Assembly: GCF_030295915.1 (NCBI RefSeq)
Contig: NZ_AP027361.1
Coordinates: forward strand, 1,674,001 to 1,738,000
Reading direction: 5' to 3'
Source: Thalassotalea sediminis
Lineage (GTDB): Bacteria > Pseudomonadota > Gammaproteobacteria > Enterobacterales > Alteromonadaceae
Length of the DNA stretch: 64,000 nt
The position numbers and the translations under genes are program-made. Below the pieces are notes generated by a model. The model did no database searches. It was not told the DNA's origin and saw only the letters and a list, made by a program, of their open reading frames with translations. Position 1 is the stretch's first letter; the number at the start of each line of letters is the position of its first letter. Below are positions 29,862 through 39,773 of the stretch, one piece after another.

Positions 29862-32800
29862 AAATATTGTCGCTACGTTTTGAAAATATAAATTCATTGA
29901 AAGGGCAATGGTTTATCGATTTTTCTGCATCACCTTTTGACGAATGTGCTTTGTTTGCAATAACAGGAGATACAGGCGCGGGAAAAACCACAATACTCGA
30001 TGCCATATGTTTAGCGTTGTATCATCAAACGCCGCGAATATCTGTCTCTGAAAGTCAAAATCAATTAATGACACGCCATACCGCTAATTGTCTTGCTGAA
30101 GTTGAGTTTGAAGTGAATGGCCAAGGATACCGCGCGTTTTGGAGTCAACGTCGCGCGAAAAACCAGCTCGATGGTAAACTACAAAAACAAGTAACAGAAT
30201 TGGCTTATCGAGACGGCCGTATCATTGCCAATAAAATTTCTGACGTTAAACAACACATTGAACAAATCACCGGTTTAAATTTTTCACGCTTTACTAAGTC
30301 AATGATGCTCTCGCAAGGACAATTTGCGGCATTTTTAAATGCGAGTGATAAAGATCGCGCTGAATTGTTAGAACAGCTTACGGGTACTGAGATTTACAGT
30401 ATTATCTCACAGCAAGTTTATGAAAACTTTCGTCAAGCTAAAGAACAGTTAACGTTATCGAAAAGCCATTTAGAGCAGCTTGAATTGCTAGACGAAGCAA
30501 CAAAGCAATCGTATGAACAAGAACAAGCATTACTCGCGACAGAAGAAGCTACATTTATTAAACAAAGGCAAGATTGGTCGCAATTAGCAGACAAACTCAG
30601 ACAACAACATGAGCTTGAACAACAATCTGTAAAAGCAGAACATGTGCTAAAGGCAGCGAACGAATTGGCACAAGAAAATGCACAACAATTGGCTAAATTA
30701 ACATTAGCTGAACCAGCCGAAGAGCTGCGAAATGTATTCGGAGACTTTAAGCTTCATCAGGCTCAATTGCAGGAACTAAATAGTGCAATTGAGCAAAAAA
30801 ATACCAATATGGCTGAGCTAGAGAAAGCGGTTAACGAGCAGCAAGATGCTCTTGCTGCTTACCAAAAATTGCATGATAGTACGCTTGAGACTATTGCAAA
30901 CAAAGAGTCATTGTTAGTCTCTCAGGTGATACCGCTAGATAGCCAGTTATCGTTAATAAAAGAACAAAAAGAGAATACCCAACAGGCGATAACCCAGAGT
31001 ATTGAAGCACAAAAAAATGCCGAACAGCAGTTGTCACAAGTTGCCCAAGAACAGCAGCGTCAGCAAGCACAATTTTCTCAATTACAGCAAAGGTTACAGC
31101 GTGTTGCCTATGCAGATACACTTAGCAATAAATTACCTTTGTGGCGTCACCAAGAGCAATCACTTTTACAACAAGCACAACAACAAACAACACTTTTAGA
31201 TAAATACAAAAAAAATGAAGAACAATATCAACAAGCGATAAATCAAGAGAAATCCTTGTTAGCTGACATTGAAGCTGAAAAAACGCCTTTACAGCAACAA
31301 CAATCACAGTTGCAAGACACAATTGAACGTCAAAAAGCTTTGTTAGCAACCTTTGATTGTCAGACTGAAAATGAACTGCATCAGTTAGCATCTACGAAAC
31401 AACAATTTGGGCAGCGACTTAACGATTGTTTAAATAGTGCCGCGAATATTGCGACTACAGAGCAACACGTTATTGAAGTAAATCAGCAAATCTTAGCGAA
31501 AACGCAACAGTTGCAAACAACCGAGCGCTCGCTTATCGACTGTCGTGAGCGTTTTAAAGCCGTTAAACAACAATTAAAAGATGTGGAGCTCATTGTAAAT
31601 CAGCAGCAGGCAATATTGTCTTTAGCACATCACCGAGCTAATTTATTGCCTAATGACGCTTGTCCGTTATGTGGTGCTACCGAGCATCCCTTAATTGAAG
31701 AATATCAGCAAGTGCAACCTGACGAACATCAACAAAGGTTAACTGCGCTAAGCAGTGACTTACAGCGGATTGAGAAAGAAGGTAAGGGCATTAACTCTGA
31801 TTATGACCGGTTAGCAAGTGCAATAGAGACATTGAAAAACCAGCAGCAAAGTCTTTTACAGCAACAAGCGAGTAACGTTCAACAGTTAGCTGAAAAGTCA
31901 GACTATTTACCTGAAAATACCGTAGTTACTGACAATAGTTCAACGATCAATAACCTTAATCAGTTACTTGTAAGTAATAATACGAGCATTGAGAAGCTCA
32001 ATGAAGCGCTTGGTAAACTTACGATTATCAATCGTGAAGTAGAACAATTACAACAAACAATTCAGGCTGCACAAAAACAATATGATGAGAAAATAAATCA
32101 ACAGACATTGACGACTAACCAAATAGCCGCGCAACAACAATCATTACAACAACTTACTCAGCAAATTCAGGAAAGCGAACAGCAGTGTGTAGCGTCAACG
32201 CAACAATTAAAAGCTGACATTTCTTCTATTGTTGGTGATGAGCCTCTGCCGTTTATGTCTACTGATGGTGAAAGTATTGAGCTTGGTAAGTTTAGTCAAT
32301 GGTTAGCAGATAAAAGTACGTTGCTTGAAGGTTGGCGCCAAGATAAAGAGATGTTAGTAAGTATTGAAAAATCACTTGTCGAATTTAACCATCAATTCGC
32401 ACAATTTACACAACAGATAGAGCGCCTGAAGCAAGAAAAAGAAAAACAACAACAACAGCTTATCAGCATAAATAGTGAGTTAGATACTTTATATAAAAAA
32501 CGTAGTGAGCTCGTCGGTGAAGCAGCCGTTGAAGACATTCGTGCAGATCTTGATTTACAAAAAACGGAAGCAAATAACGTACTCAAGCTTAAACAAGAAG
32601 GGTTACAAGAGGTACATGCGCAATTAACGAGTACACGCGCAATAGTTGTTAACCTTACGGAGCAATTACAACAGCAGAAGGTTAAACTTGAACAAGCAAC
32701 AACAGCATGGGAAAAGGCGTTATCGCAAAGCCAGTTTACTACGCTAGAAGATGTTGAAAGTGCGTTAATGGGGAGCAGTGAAAGACAAAAAATAGCGACA

Positions 32801-33607
32801 ATTGCCAAAGAAATAGAACAAAAACATCAACAGGCTGAGCATTTAAAAAATGATGTAAGCAATCGTAAGGCCATGTTATTACCTGAAATAGCAGCACTTA
32901 AAAAACGTGAAATTCACGCGGAAGATGTATCGCAATGCCAAGATAAACTGGCGAACATTGAACGCTCGCTAAAAGAGTTACAGCTTAATTTAGGCCGTAT
33001 ACAAGCGACTCTTGCACAAGACGAAAAACAACGTAAAAAACAGTTAACCTTGATTGACGATATTGAAAAGTCACAGCAGCACCATGATGATTTATCACAC
33101 CTAAATGGCTTAATCGGCTCAGCAAGCGGTGACAAGTTTAGGCGTTTTGCCCAAGGATTAACGTTGAATCACCTCGTTTACTTAGCTAATCATCGTCTTG
33201 AAAAATTGCATGGTCGTTATTTATTACAATGTAATAGTGAGGAAAAGTTAGCGTTAGCCGTTATTGATACTTGGCAAGCTGATACGGTACGGGATACCAA
33301 AACACTCTCTGGTGGAGAGTCATTTTTAGTAAGCTTAGCACTAGCGCTAGCACTTTCAGATCTTGCTAGTGCCAAGACACAAATTGACTCTTTGTTTCTT
33401 GATGAAGGATTTGGCACGCTCGATAACGAAACATTAGAAATAGCGTTAGATGCGCTTGATAACTTAAATGCAAGTGGCAAAATGATTGGGATTATTAGTC
33501 ATGTTGATGCTTTAAAAGAGCGAGTGGATGTGCAAATTAAGGTGCATAAAAAGTCTGGACTTGGCTACAGTGAATTATCGCCAACGTACAAAGTAAAGCG
33601 CGAGTAG
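29858..33607 (+). CDS. sbcC: Exonuclease subunit SbcC (Rad50-like ATPase)
   Basis: 1249 residues. Walker [11 protein letters not shown] near residue 38; long glutamine-rich coiled-coil arms; zinc hook CPLCG near residue 602; ABC signature [17 protein letters not shown] and Walker [13 protein letters not shown] near the C-terminus. It pairs with SbcD, to which it is translationally coupled by a 4-nt overlap. The coiled coil is unusually rich in Gln (QQQQ runs), but the length is ordinary for the family. Confidence 0.95.
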   Translation: MKILSLRFENINSLKGQWFIDFSASPFDECALFAITGDTGAGKTTILDAICLALYHQTPRISVSESQNQLMTRHTANCLAEVEFEVNGQGYRAFWSQRRAKNQLDGKLQKQVTELAYRDGRIIANKISDVKQHIEQITGLNFSRFTKSMMLSQGQFAAFLNASDKDRAELLEQLTGTEIYSIISQQVYENFRQAKEQLTLSKSHLEQLELLDEATKQSYEQEQALLATEEATFIKQRQDWSQLADKLRQQHELEQQSVKAEHVLKAANELAQENAQQLAKLTLAEPAEELRNVFGDFKLHQAQLQELNSAIEQKNTNMAELEKAVNEQQDALAAYQKLHDSTLETIANKESLLVSQVIPLDSQLSLIKEQKENTQQAITQSIEAQKNAEQQLSQVAQEQQRQQAQFSQLQQRLQRVAYADTLSNKLPLWRHQEQSLLQQAQQQTTLLDKYKKNEEQYQQAINQEKSLLADIEAEKTPLQQQQSQLQDTIERQKALLATFDCQTENELHQLASTKQQFGQRLNDCLNSAANIATTEQHVIEVNQQILAKTQQLQTTERSLIDCRERFKAVKQQLKDVELIVNQQQAILSLAHHRANLLPNDACPLCGATEHPLIEEYQQVQPDEHQQRLTALSSDLQRIEKEGKGINSDYDRLASAIETLKNQQQSLLQQQASNVQQLAEKSDYLPENTVVTDNSSTINNLNQLLVSNNTSIEKLNEALGKLTIINREVEQLQQTIQAAQKQYDEKINQQTLTTNQIAAQQQSLQQLTQQIQESEQQCVASTQQLKADISSIVGDEPLPFMSTDGESIELGKFSQWLADKSTLLEGWRQDKEMLVSIEKSLVEFNHQFAQFTQQIERLKQEKEKQQQQLISINSELDTLYKKRSELVGEAAVEDIRADLDLQKTEANNVLKLKQEGLQEVHAQLTSTRAIVVNLTEQLQQQKVKLEQATTAWEKALSQSQFTTLEDVESALMGSSERQKIATIAKEIEQKHQQAEHLKNDVSNRKAMLLPEIAALKKREIHAEDVSQCQDKLANIERSLKELQLNLGRIQATLAQDEKQRKKQLTLIDDIEKSQQHHDDLSHLNGLIGSASGDKFRRFAQGLTLNHLVYLANHRLEKLHGRYLLQCNSEEKLALAVIDTWQADTVRDTKTLSGGESFLVSLALALALSDLASAKTQIDSLFLDEGFGTLDNETLEIALDALDNLNASGKMIGIISHVDALKERVDVQIKVHKKSGLGYSELSPTYKVKRE

Positions 33608-33756
33608 GCGAGGTTTATCGTCATTTGTCAGGTTTAGTTCATCCGATGAACCAAGCCTAACAATGACGAAAGGTATGTTGTAATAGTCATATTACATTGC
33701 TAAGAACAGCGTCTGGGTTAAATCGGCTCTTAGCTTCCCACCTAATAACATTACTA

Positions 33757-34392
33757 TTAATTCAGTTTAACGAGTTGCTCATCTGGCTTAACGGTCATTT
33801 TAATATCGTATAAAGACATTTCTGTTTGCTCTTCTGTTGCTTGCACGGTATTAATCACTAATTCATTTTTAACATCATGCCATGCGATATCAGAAATAAG
33901 CCCAGAAGCAACAGGTACAATATAAGAACGTTTACGCTGTAAAGAGTATACTTTTGCAAGGTAATGCGCATTATTACTTGATAAGTACTGCACCCACTGA
34001 CCATTAGGTGACCATTTAACGTTGAAACTTAACGGTGTTTTATGTTGAAATTTATGGTCAACAAGCGTAACAGCACTGTCTTCTACATTAAAAAGCCATA
34101 AACTTTCATCATTTTTGGTAAACGTAAGATACTTTTCATTACTCGACCAATTAATATTATTTAATGTTTGCGCTCTTGGAATTAATTGCTCTGCAACAAT
34201 TTTATCTTTAGCGTTTTTAACTACGAGGTAATTAACACTTTGTTTGGTGATAAATTGTGCTTTGAATTCCTTAGAAAAACTCCATTTTTCATCATTATTT
34301 GGTCTTTGTTCACTAATATTAAACGCATTAACCGTGATGTGATAAAACATCAAGCCAATTGCTAGTAAAACGTTGATTTTATGATCCATCAT
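33757..34392 (-). CDS. Exported WD40/TolB-like beta-propeller protein
   Basis: 211 residues with an N-terminal signal or anchor helix (VLLAIGLMFYHITVNA). PD40-like repeat units are visible in INWSSNEKYLTFTKNDESLW and VKWSPNGQWVQYLSSNNAHY. Divergent from the nSTAND1 regulator gene with a shared 243-bp intergenic region, so the two may form a sensing pair; partner and ligand are unknown. Confidence 0.65.
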   Translation of the reverse strand: MMDHKINVLLAIGLMFYHITVNAFNISEQRPNNDEKWSFSKEFKAQFITKQSVNYLVVKNAKDKIVAEQLIPRAQTLNNINWSSNEKYLTFTKNDESLWLFNVEDSAVTLVDHKFQHKTPLSFNVKWSPNGQWVQYLSSNNAHYLAKVYSLQRKRSYIVPVASGLISDIAWHDVKNELVINTVQATEEQTEMSLYDIKMTVKPDEQLVKLN

Positions 34393-34635
34393 TTGCTCCT
34401 TAGTTTTTACTATAAAAGACTAAAATTAAACTGCTTCTCCATGTCTAAGCATTATGGTTCAAAAAGTAAAAAAAAGACTTACGGTTTCCTTACCATTTAC
34501 ATGAATAATTAAATCTCCTTTTTATTCATATGGTTACTCTTTATTTTCATTGATATCTTGGCTGGAATATATTGTGTTTATGTTTTAAGCTTTAGGTTGA
34601 GTTTTAAACGTATTCTGACCAAAGGTTGTCGATGA
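34393..34635. promoter_or_regulatory. Shared intergenic region between divergent genes
   Basis: 243 bp, AT-rich, no ORF. It must hold both promoters of the divergent PD40-like and wHTH-nSTAND1 genes. I see no clean inverted repeat to propose as operator. Confidence 0.35.
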
Positions 34636-37566
34636 ATGGATGCTAAAGCCACCTCAGGCCTAACCAAAAAATCACGTACTTTTACCTTAGGCACTTGGAC
34701 AGTTGATGGCGATTCAAACCAACTTCTGAATGAAGATAAACGCTACACCATCGAGCCTAAAATGATGGATGTGTTGATTTATCTTTGTCAAAATGCGGGT
34801 GAAACAGTGAGTGCAGAGCAGTTACTTATTGCTTGTTGGGCTGGCACCTTTTATGGTGATGCTCCTGTACAAAAGTGCATAGCAGGCTTAAGAAAAAAGT
34901 TAGGCTGTAACGCTAAAAACCCTACTTATATTGAAACAATTTATCGCCGTGGCTATAAAATTATTGCAACGGTAACGTTTCCAACTAATGCTAAGCAAGT
35001 CTCACCACGTAAAGCGCTAGAAAACTGGACGGATGGGTCTCCGTATCTAGGGTTAAATACCTTTAATGAACGCCATAGTGCAATTTATTTTGGTCGAACT
35101 AAAGCGATTGTTGATATTATTGCGCATTTAAAAGCAAGTATAAAAAGGCCCAATAATTTTCTGTTGGTCTTGGGAAAAAGTGGCAGTGGAAAATCATCAT
35201 TGATGCGAGCAGGGGTACTGCCTTACCTTACTAGTGAATCTGGGTTTTCTCAGTTACGTGTCACTAATTACCATATTGTAACGCCGAGCCAAAGTATTGA
35301 TGAAACCCCTACAGCAACACTGATTTATGCGTTACAAAAATTATCATTAATAAAAAACCATTTAACCATACAAACGTTAATTTCCAGCGTTGAAGCTGAC
35401 CCATCGCAACTGAAAAGCGCGTTACATTGTAATAAAGATGTAAATGTTGAAAAAATGAACCTAGATAAAGGACAACAGGTTCACGCGTATAAATTATTAG
35501 TGATTGATCAATTTGAACGTTTCTTATTAGACGAGAATCTTACTATCAGTGCAAAACAGAATTTGGTCGCTTGCTTAGAACAAATAGCCCACTGTGACCA
35601 ATTGCTTTTTACTGCAATGCTAAGAAATGATTTTTACGCGGAATGTCTTGATGTAAAAGGCTTCTATGAATTGAAAGATCAAGGAAAGCAATATGACTTA
35701 AAAGCCCCTACGCCTGTTGAAATTACCCGAATGATCAGAAACCCAGCGATTGCAGCGGGATTAAGCTTTGAACACGATGAAACACGTAAAGAATACTTAG
35801 ATGAAATATTACTTGAGGCCGCAGTAAAAAATCCTGATGCGCTTCCTCTTTTAGAATATACCTTGGACTTACTCTACCAACAACGCAGTGACGAGAATGT
35901 TTTATTACTTAGTGCATACCATAAAATGGGAGGAATAGAGGGGGCAATAGCCCAACAAGCCGAAAAAGTGTTCAATAGTTTACCTGCTAACATTCAAGCA
36001 TGTTGGGATAATATTATGCATGCGTTGATTCAAGTCGATCATAAAAATAAATATAATGTGACGGCGCGTAAGCTTCCAATGAGTTTTTTTAAAGCGCCTG
36101 CTGAAAAACAATTTATTCAGCATTTTCTCAATGCACGTTTATTTGTCACTATTATTCAGACAAATACAGGGGAACAACGCAGCTATAACGCAGAAAATAA
36201 CGAAGTATCCACTACGACAAACAGCGATATTCAATATATCAGTATCGCGCATGAAGCATTATTGAAGCATTGGCAACGCATTAAGCAATGGCTAAGCAAT
36301 AACCGTGTCGCGATTCATCGTAGAGAACAACTGGCCGATGATTGTGTTTATTGGCTAAACAACAATAAAGCTAATGATGCGTTGCTTAACTCTCGACAAA
36401 AGGTGCTCGATGCGGAAGAATTAATAGCGTACCACGGCATAACACTAAACGAAGATGAACTTACGTTTATCGCCCGTTCTAAACGTTATCGAGAACGACG
36501 AAGAATGTTTTTTAGCTTTGCGGTTATTGCACTTATTGGGTTTAGTTTACTTTCTTGGTTTCAAGCCACACAAGTGGCGAAAGAGCGAGACATTGCACTA
36601 TCTCAAAGTCAACGTACCAAGGCAATTTCAAAGTTTTTAACAGAAACATTAGCGGCAAGCAGCCCATTTGTCGCCAAAGGTAAAGAAGTATCACTCATTG
36701 ACGTGCTTAATGAGGCAACGAATAAATTAAATGATGCCAATCAAGGAGATCATCCTCCTTATGTTGATGCTTTACTTCATAAAACATTAGGGTTGATTTA
36801 CATTGACCTTGGTAAAATAAAACCAGCTGAACAACACTTATTTAAAGGTTTATCGATATACAAAGAAAATCAATTAGAAAAAAATGAAGATTACTTGGGG
36901 TTATTATTCAACCTTAGTCGGCTGAATGTATTAAAATATGGCAGTGATAATAACTTGCCTTTGATTAAAGAAACCATTGCCGTAAGTAAACAGGTATATG
37001 GTGAAGATCATAAAGATACTTTAGGGGCATTAGATAACCTAGGTACATATTATTTAGATAATAATGAATTTGCCTTGGCTGAAGATATTTTTATGCAGGT
37101 ATATCAAAGGCGAACTGCATTATTTGGTGCTGACTTTCGTCACACACTGTATTCTATCGAAAATCTTGGTGATCTTTACTATGCTCAACAAGCCTTTGAA
37201 CGATCTGAGCAATATTACCAACGTTGCGTTGATAAATGGTTAGCGAATTCGGATTTTAACAACCCTTATACATTGTACTGTTTGAAAGGGGTAGCTTTAT
37301 CTAAATTAGCGAAAGGGCAATATCAACAAGCGGAAGATTTATTGCTCAAACATATCGACATTGCAGTGCGTGTGTTTGGCGATGAACACCCAGAAGTATT
37401 AACTGCACAGCATTATTTAGCCGTGCTTTATCAATCGACTGAAAGATATGAGCAAGCTGAAAAATTATTTCGCCAGACCCTTCAAACTAGAATACAAGTA
37501 TTAGGTGAGAACCATAAAGCAACCCGAAATACCAAATCACATTTAGCGCAGTTATTAAATGAATAA
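34636..37566 (+). CDS. wHTH - nSTAND1 NTPase - TM - TPR regulatory protein
   Basis: 976 residues. An OmpR/CadC-type winged helix lies at about 15-115 (MMDVLIYLCQNAGETVS, YIETIYRRGYKI). The nSTAND1 NTPase starts SPYLGLNTFNERHSAIYFGR, with a P-loop GKSGSGKSS at 180-188 and Walker B LLVIDQFE near 287-294. A single membrane helix is at about 624-642 (FFSFAVIALIGFSLLSWF). The rest is a TPR array of kinesin-light-chain type (GEDHKDTLGALDNLGTYYL). It looks like a CadC-like membrane-bound regulator with a STAND switch and periplasmic TPR sensor; targets unknown. Confidence 0.8.
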   Translation: MDAKATSGLTKKSRTFTLGTWTVDGDSNQLLNEDKRYTIEPKMMDVLIYLCQNAGETVSAEQLLIACWAGTFYGDAPVQKCIAGLRKKLGCNAKNPTYIETIYRRGYKIIATVTFPTNAKQVSPRKALENWTDGSPYLGLNTFNERHSAIYFGRTKAIVDIIAHLKASIKRPNNFLLVLGKSGSGKSSLMRAGVLPYLTSESGFSQLRVTNYHIVTPSQSIDETPTATLIYALQKLSLIKNHLTIQTLISSVEADPSQLKSALHCNKDVNVEKMNLDKGQQVHAYKLLVIDQFERFLLDENLTISAKQNLVACLEQIAHCDQLLFTAMLRNDFYAECLDVKGFYELKDQGKQYDLKAPTPVEITRMIRNPAIAAGLSFEHDETRKEYLDEILLEAAVKNPDALPLLEYTLDLLYQQRSDENVLLLSAYHKMGGIEGAIAQQAEKVFNSLPANIQACWDNIMHALIQVDHKNKYNVTARKLPMSFFKAPAEKQFIQHFLNARLFVTIIQTNTGEQRSYNAENNEVSTTTNSDIQYISIAHEALLKHWQRIKQWLSNNRVAIHRREQLADDCVYWLNNNKANDALLNSRQKVLDAEELIAYHGITLNEDELTFIARSKRYRERRRMFFSFAVIALIGFSLLSWFQATQVAKERDIALSQSQRTKAISKFLTETLAASSPFVAKGKEVSLIDVLNEATNKLNDANQGDHPPYVDALLHKTLGLIYIDLGKIKPAEQHLFKGLSIYKENQLEKNEDYLGLLFNLSRLNVLKYGSDNNLPLIKETIAVSKQVYGEDHKDTLGALDNLGTYYLDNNEFALAEDIFMQVYQRRTALFGADFRHTLYSIENLGDLYYAQQAFERSEQYYQRCVDKWLANSDFNNPYTLYCLKGVALSKLAKGQYQQAEDLLLKHIDIAVRVFGDEHPEVLTAQHYLAVLYQSTERYEQAEKLFRQTLQTRIQVLGENHKATRNTKSHLAQLLNE

Positions 37567-37807
37567 TTCGTTAGCTAGATTAACCAAAAAGTACAGGTGT
37601 TGCATAGTAGATACTGCGTTAATAAAACCCTAATAAACGTGGCTGTTTCTTTCAATAACTTGACCATTATATACATACGAATATACACCGAGTAATACTA
37701 CGAGGTATAAATTACCTTTATGTTAACTATAGTGAAATAGACGGAGAGCTTAACGCTAACTTATGATAAATTAACGCGATATCTTATATGGAATACAGTT
37801 AACATTC

Positions 37808-38695
37808 GTGGAAATTTGGATTTACTTTACCTTACTCGCTGCATTTATGCAGGCTGTTCGTACGGCAGGGCAAAAGCAACTGGGTCAATACTTAAATGCC
37901 ATGGCAACGACAAGCGTAAGATATGTTTATGCATTGCCTTTTGCATACCTTTACTTATTCGTGTTACTCGATGTTCGTGAACAATCGATACCAAATTTAA
38001 ATAATACCTTTCTAATGTATGCGCTTATCGCAAGTGTTATGCAAATTATTGGTACTGCTTGCTTAGTTGCTGCATTTAATTACCGTAATTTTGCCGTCGC
38101 TACTAGTTTAGCGAAAACCGAAGCAATTCAAGTTGCCATTTTAGGTGCGTTGCTATTTTCGGCTTCGTTAAGTGTATTAGGCTGGGTGTCGGTTATCATT
38201 GGCGTACTAGGTGTACTTATCGTGTCAAAGGTACAATTTACGTTTAATGATGTGTTTAGAAACCCAGGCGCAGGTTTTGGATTAGCATCAGGTCTCGGAC
38301 TTGCGATTACAACGTTATTGATAAGAGAATCAAGTCTTGCGTTAAACAGTGATTTAATGATTAGTGCTGCGGTTACACTGGTATTTATGATCACAGTGCA
38401 ATCAATTTTATCGCTAGCCTATGTATATGTTCAAAACAAACAACAGATCAACGTAATGATGAGCCAGTGGCGCTTATGTTTGTTTGTTGGTATTACAAGT
38501 GTACTAGGCTCTATTGGTTGGTTTACTGGTGCGAGCTTTCAAAACGCGGCTTATGTTAAGGCACTTGGGCAAGTAGAGTTTTTTATTACACTCATATTGA
38601 CCTATCGTATATTTAAAGAGCGGATTAGTTTAAAAGAATATATTGGTATGTTTTTAATCATGCTGAGTGTTGTGATTCTTTTACTTTGGGCGTAG
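37808..38695 (+). CDS. EamA/DMT-family transporter (GTG start)
   Basis: 295 residues, ten hydrophobic segments in two EamA repeats, the standard drug/metabolite transporter layout. GTG start at 37808. The conserved end (GQVEFFITLILTYRIFKERI then EYIGMFLIMLSVVILLL) is typical. Substrate cannot be predicted. Confidence 0.8.
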   Translation: MEIWIYFTLLAAFMQAVRTAGQKQLGQYLNAMATTSVRYVYALPFAYLYLFVLLDVREQSIPNLNNTFLMYALIASVMQIIGTACLVAAFNYRNFAVATSLAKTEAIQVAILGALLFSASLSVLGWVSVIIGVLGVLIVSKVQFTFNDVFRNPGAGFGLASGLGLAITTLLIRESSLALNSDLMISAAVTLVFMITVQSILSLAYVYVQNKQQINVMMSQWRLCLFVGITSVLGSIGWFTGASFQNAAYVKALGQVEFFITLILTYRIFKERISLKEYIGMFLIMLSVVILLLWA

Positions 38696-38756
38696 TGTTA
38701 GCGCAATAACTCTGATAAACTCGCCGCCATTAAAAACCGCGTATTTAAGGCAATCT

Positions 38757-39239
38757 ATGAACATTTCAGACAACAAAGTTGTACAGTTTCATTACACACT
38801 AAAAGATGATCAAGGGCAGGAGATTGAATCTTCAAACGGTAGTGATCCTCTCGCTTATCTTCACGGTCATAAAAATATGATCGTTGGTGTTGAAAAAGCA
38901 TTAACAGACAAGAAAGTTGGTGATAAGTTTTCTGTCACTGTTGAACCTGCTGACGGCTATGGTGAACGCGATGAAAACGCTGTACAGCGTGTCCCTGCAA
39001 AGCATTTACAAGGCGCTAAAAAGTGGCGACCTGGCATGCAAGCAGTTGTACAAACTGAACAAGGTGCTCGTCAAGTAACCGTGATTAAAGCAGGTCGCTT
39101 CATGGTTGATGTGGATGTGAATCACCCGTTAGCCGGTAAAACCATTACGTTTGATATTGAAGTTATTGATGTACGTGAAGCTACCGAAGATGAAATTTCA
39201 CATGGTCATGCTCATGGCGTTGGTGGTCATCAGCACTAA
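38757..39239 (+). CDS. slyD: FKBP-type peptidyl-prolyl isomerase SlyD
   Basis: 160 residues. The split FKBP domain (VVQFHYTLKDDQGQEIESS, then PLAYLHGHKNMIVGVEKAL) encloses the IF chaperone flap (VEPADGYGERDENAVQRVP), and FDIEVIDVREAT closes the domain. A short His-rich tail (HGHAHGVGGHQH) can bind nickel, as in other SlyD proteins. Folding helper in the cytosol. Confidence 0.92.
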   Translation: MNISDNKVVQFHYTLKDDQGQEIESSNGSDPLAYLHGHKNMIVGVEKALTDKKVGDKFSVTVEPADGYGERDENAVQRVPAKHLQGAKKWRPGMQAVVQTEQGARQVTVIKAGRFMVDVDVNHPLAGKTITFDIEVIDVREATEDEISHGHAHGVGGHQH

Positions 39240-39259
39240 GTAAAAAGACGTTTGAAGAA

Positions 39260-39284
39260 AGCCAGCGACACGCTGGCTTTTTTG
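39260..39284 (+). terminator. Rho-independent terminator after slyD
   Basis: AGCCAGCG (39260-39267) pairs with CGCTGGCT (39271-39278), followed by a T run. Confidence 0.9.
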
Positions 39285-39286
39285 TA

Positions 39287-39414
39287 TCTGTAATGAGTGC
39301 TTCTTTCTCAAACTAACGGTTAAAGATAAGAGCAATGATGTTAATCACTGCTTTTTACTAGTGGTGAACCTTGCTATGGTAGCTATTATTAATAAGAAAA
39401 ATAAAAAAGATAAA
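39287..39414 (+). repeat. Direct repeat copy A (duplicated amidohydrolase leader)
   Basis: 128 bp, nearly identical to 39627-39752. It starts TCTGTAATGAGTGCTT and ends ATAAAAAAGATAAA. Copy A leads into a REP palindrome rather than a gene. Confidence 0.85.
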
Positions 39415-39417
39415 TAA

Positions 39418-39466
39418 TTAAAGGGGTCAGGTACAATAAAAGCGTTATTGTACCTGACCCCTTTAA
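39418..39466. repeat. REP-like palindrome 1
   Basis: Perfect 20-bp arms (39418-39437 and 39447-39466, core AAAGGGGTCAGGTACAAT) around a 9-nt loop. The same GGGGTCAGGTAC arm recurs at 48008-48064. Such palindromes commonly flank REP-associated tyrosine transposases (RAYTs). Confidence 0.8.
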
Positions 39467-39480
39467 TTTGGATTAATGAA

Positions 39481-39561
39481 GAAATAATAAGGCGTTATGT
39501 GCGTCATCAAGAAAAACAAGAGAAGTTAGAAGGGGTTGCCCAAATTCGTTTGGTTGACTGA
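39481..39561 (+). pseudogene. C-terminal remnant of a possible RAYT transposase
   Basis: 26 codons ending TGA encode EIIRRYVRHQEKQEKLEGVA and a few more residues. Position next to a REP palindrome and a basic, helical end fit the tail of a TnpA_REP-type transposase, but the fragment is too short for certainty. Confidence 0.35.
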
Positions 39562-39626
39562 GCTAGACAAAGGCCCCTTGGAGGGGGCTCATTCAAAGCC
39601 CCTTCTTTAGAAGGTAGATATTGACC

Positions 39627-39752
39627 TCTGTAATGAGTGCTTTTTCTCAAATGAACGGTTAAAGATAAGAACAGGGGGTTAATCACCGCTTTTTACTACT
39701 GGTGAACCTTGCTATGGTAGCTATTATTAATAAGAAAAATAAAAAAGATAAA
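39627..39752 (+). repeat. Direct repeat copy B (leader of the amidohydrolase gene)
   Basis: 126 bp, matches copy A with a few substitutions and two small gaps; ends 21 bp before the amidohydrolase start, so it carries that gene's 5' untranslated region and perhaps its promoter. Confidence 0.85.
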
Positions 39753-39773
39753 CAACTCCTGAGGAAGCGTAAA

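Noticed and set aside
32392-32808. 138-codon - strand ORF rich in Cys and Ser within sbcC
   Set aside because: Antisense of the Gln-rich coiled coil of SbcC; composition explained by the complement of CAA/CAG codons.
39702-39773. Earlier in-frame ATG for the amidohydrolase
   Set aside because: It would translate the duplicated leader repeat and put 24 charged residues before the signal peptide; the GAGGA site supports 39774.
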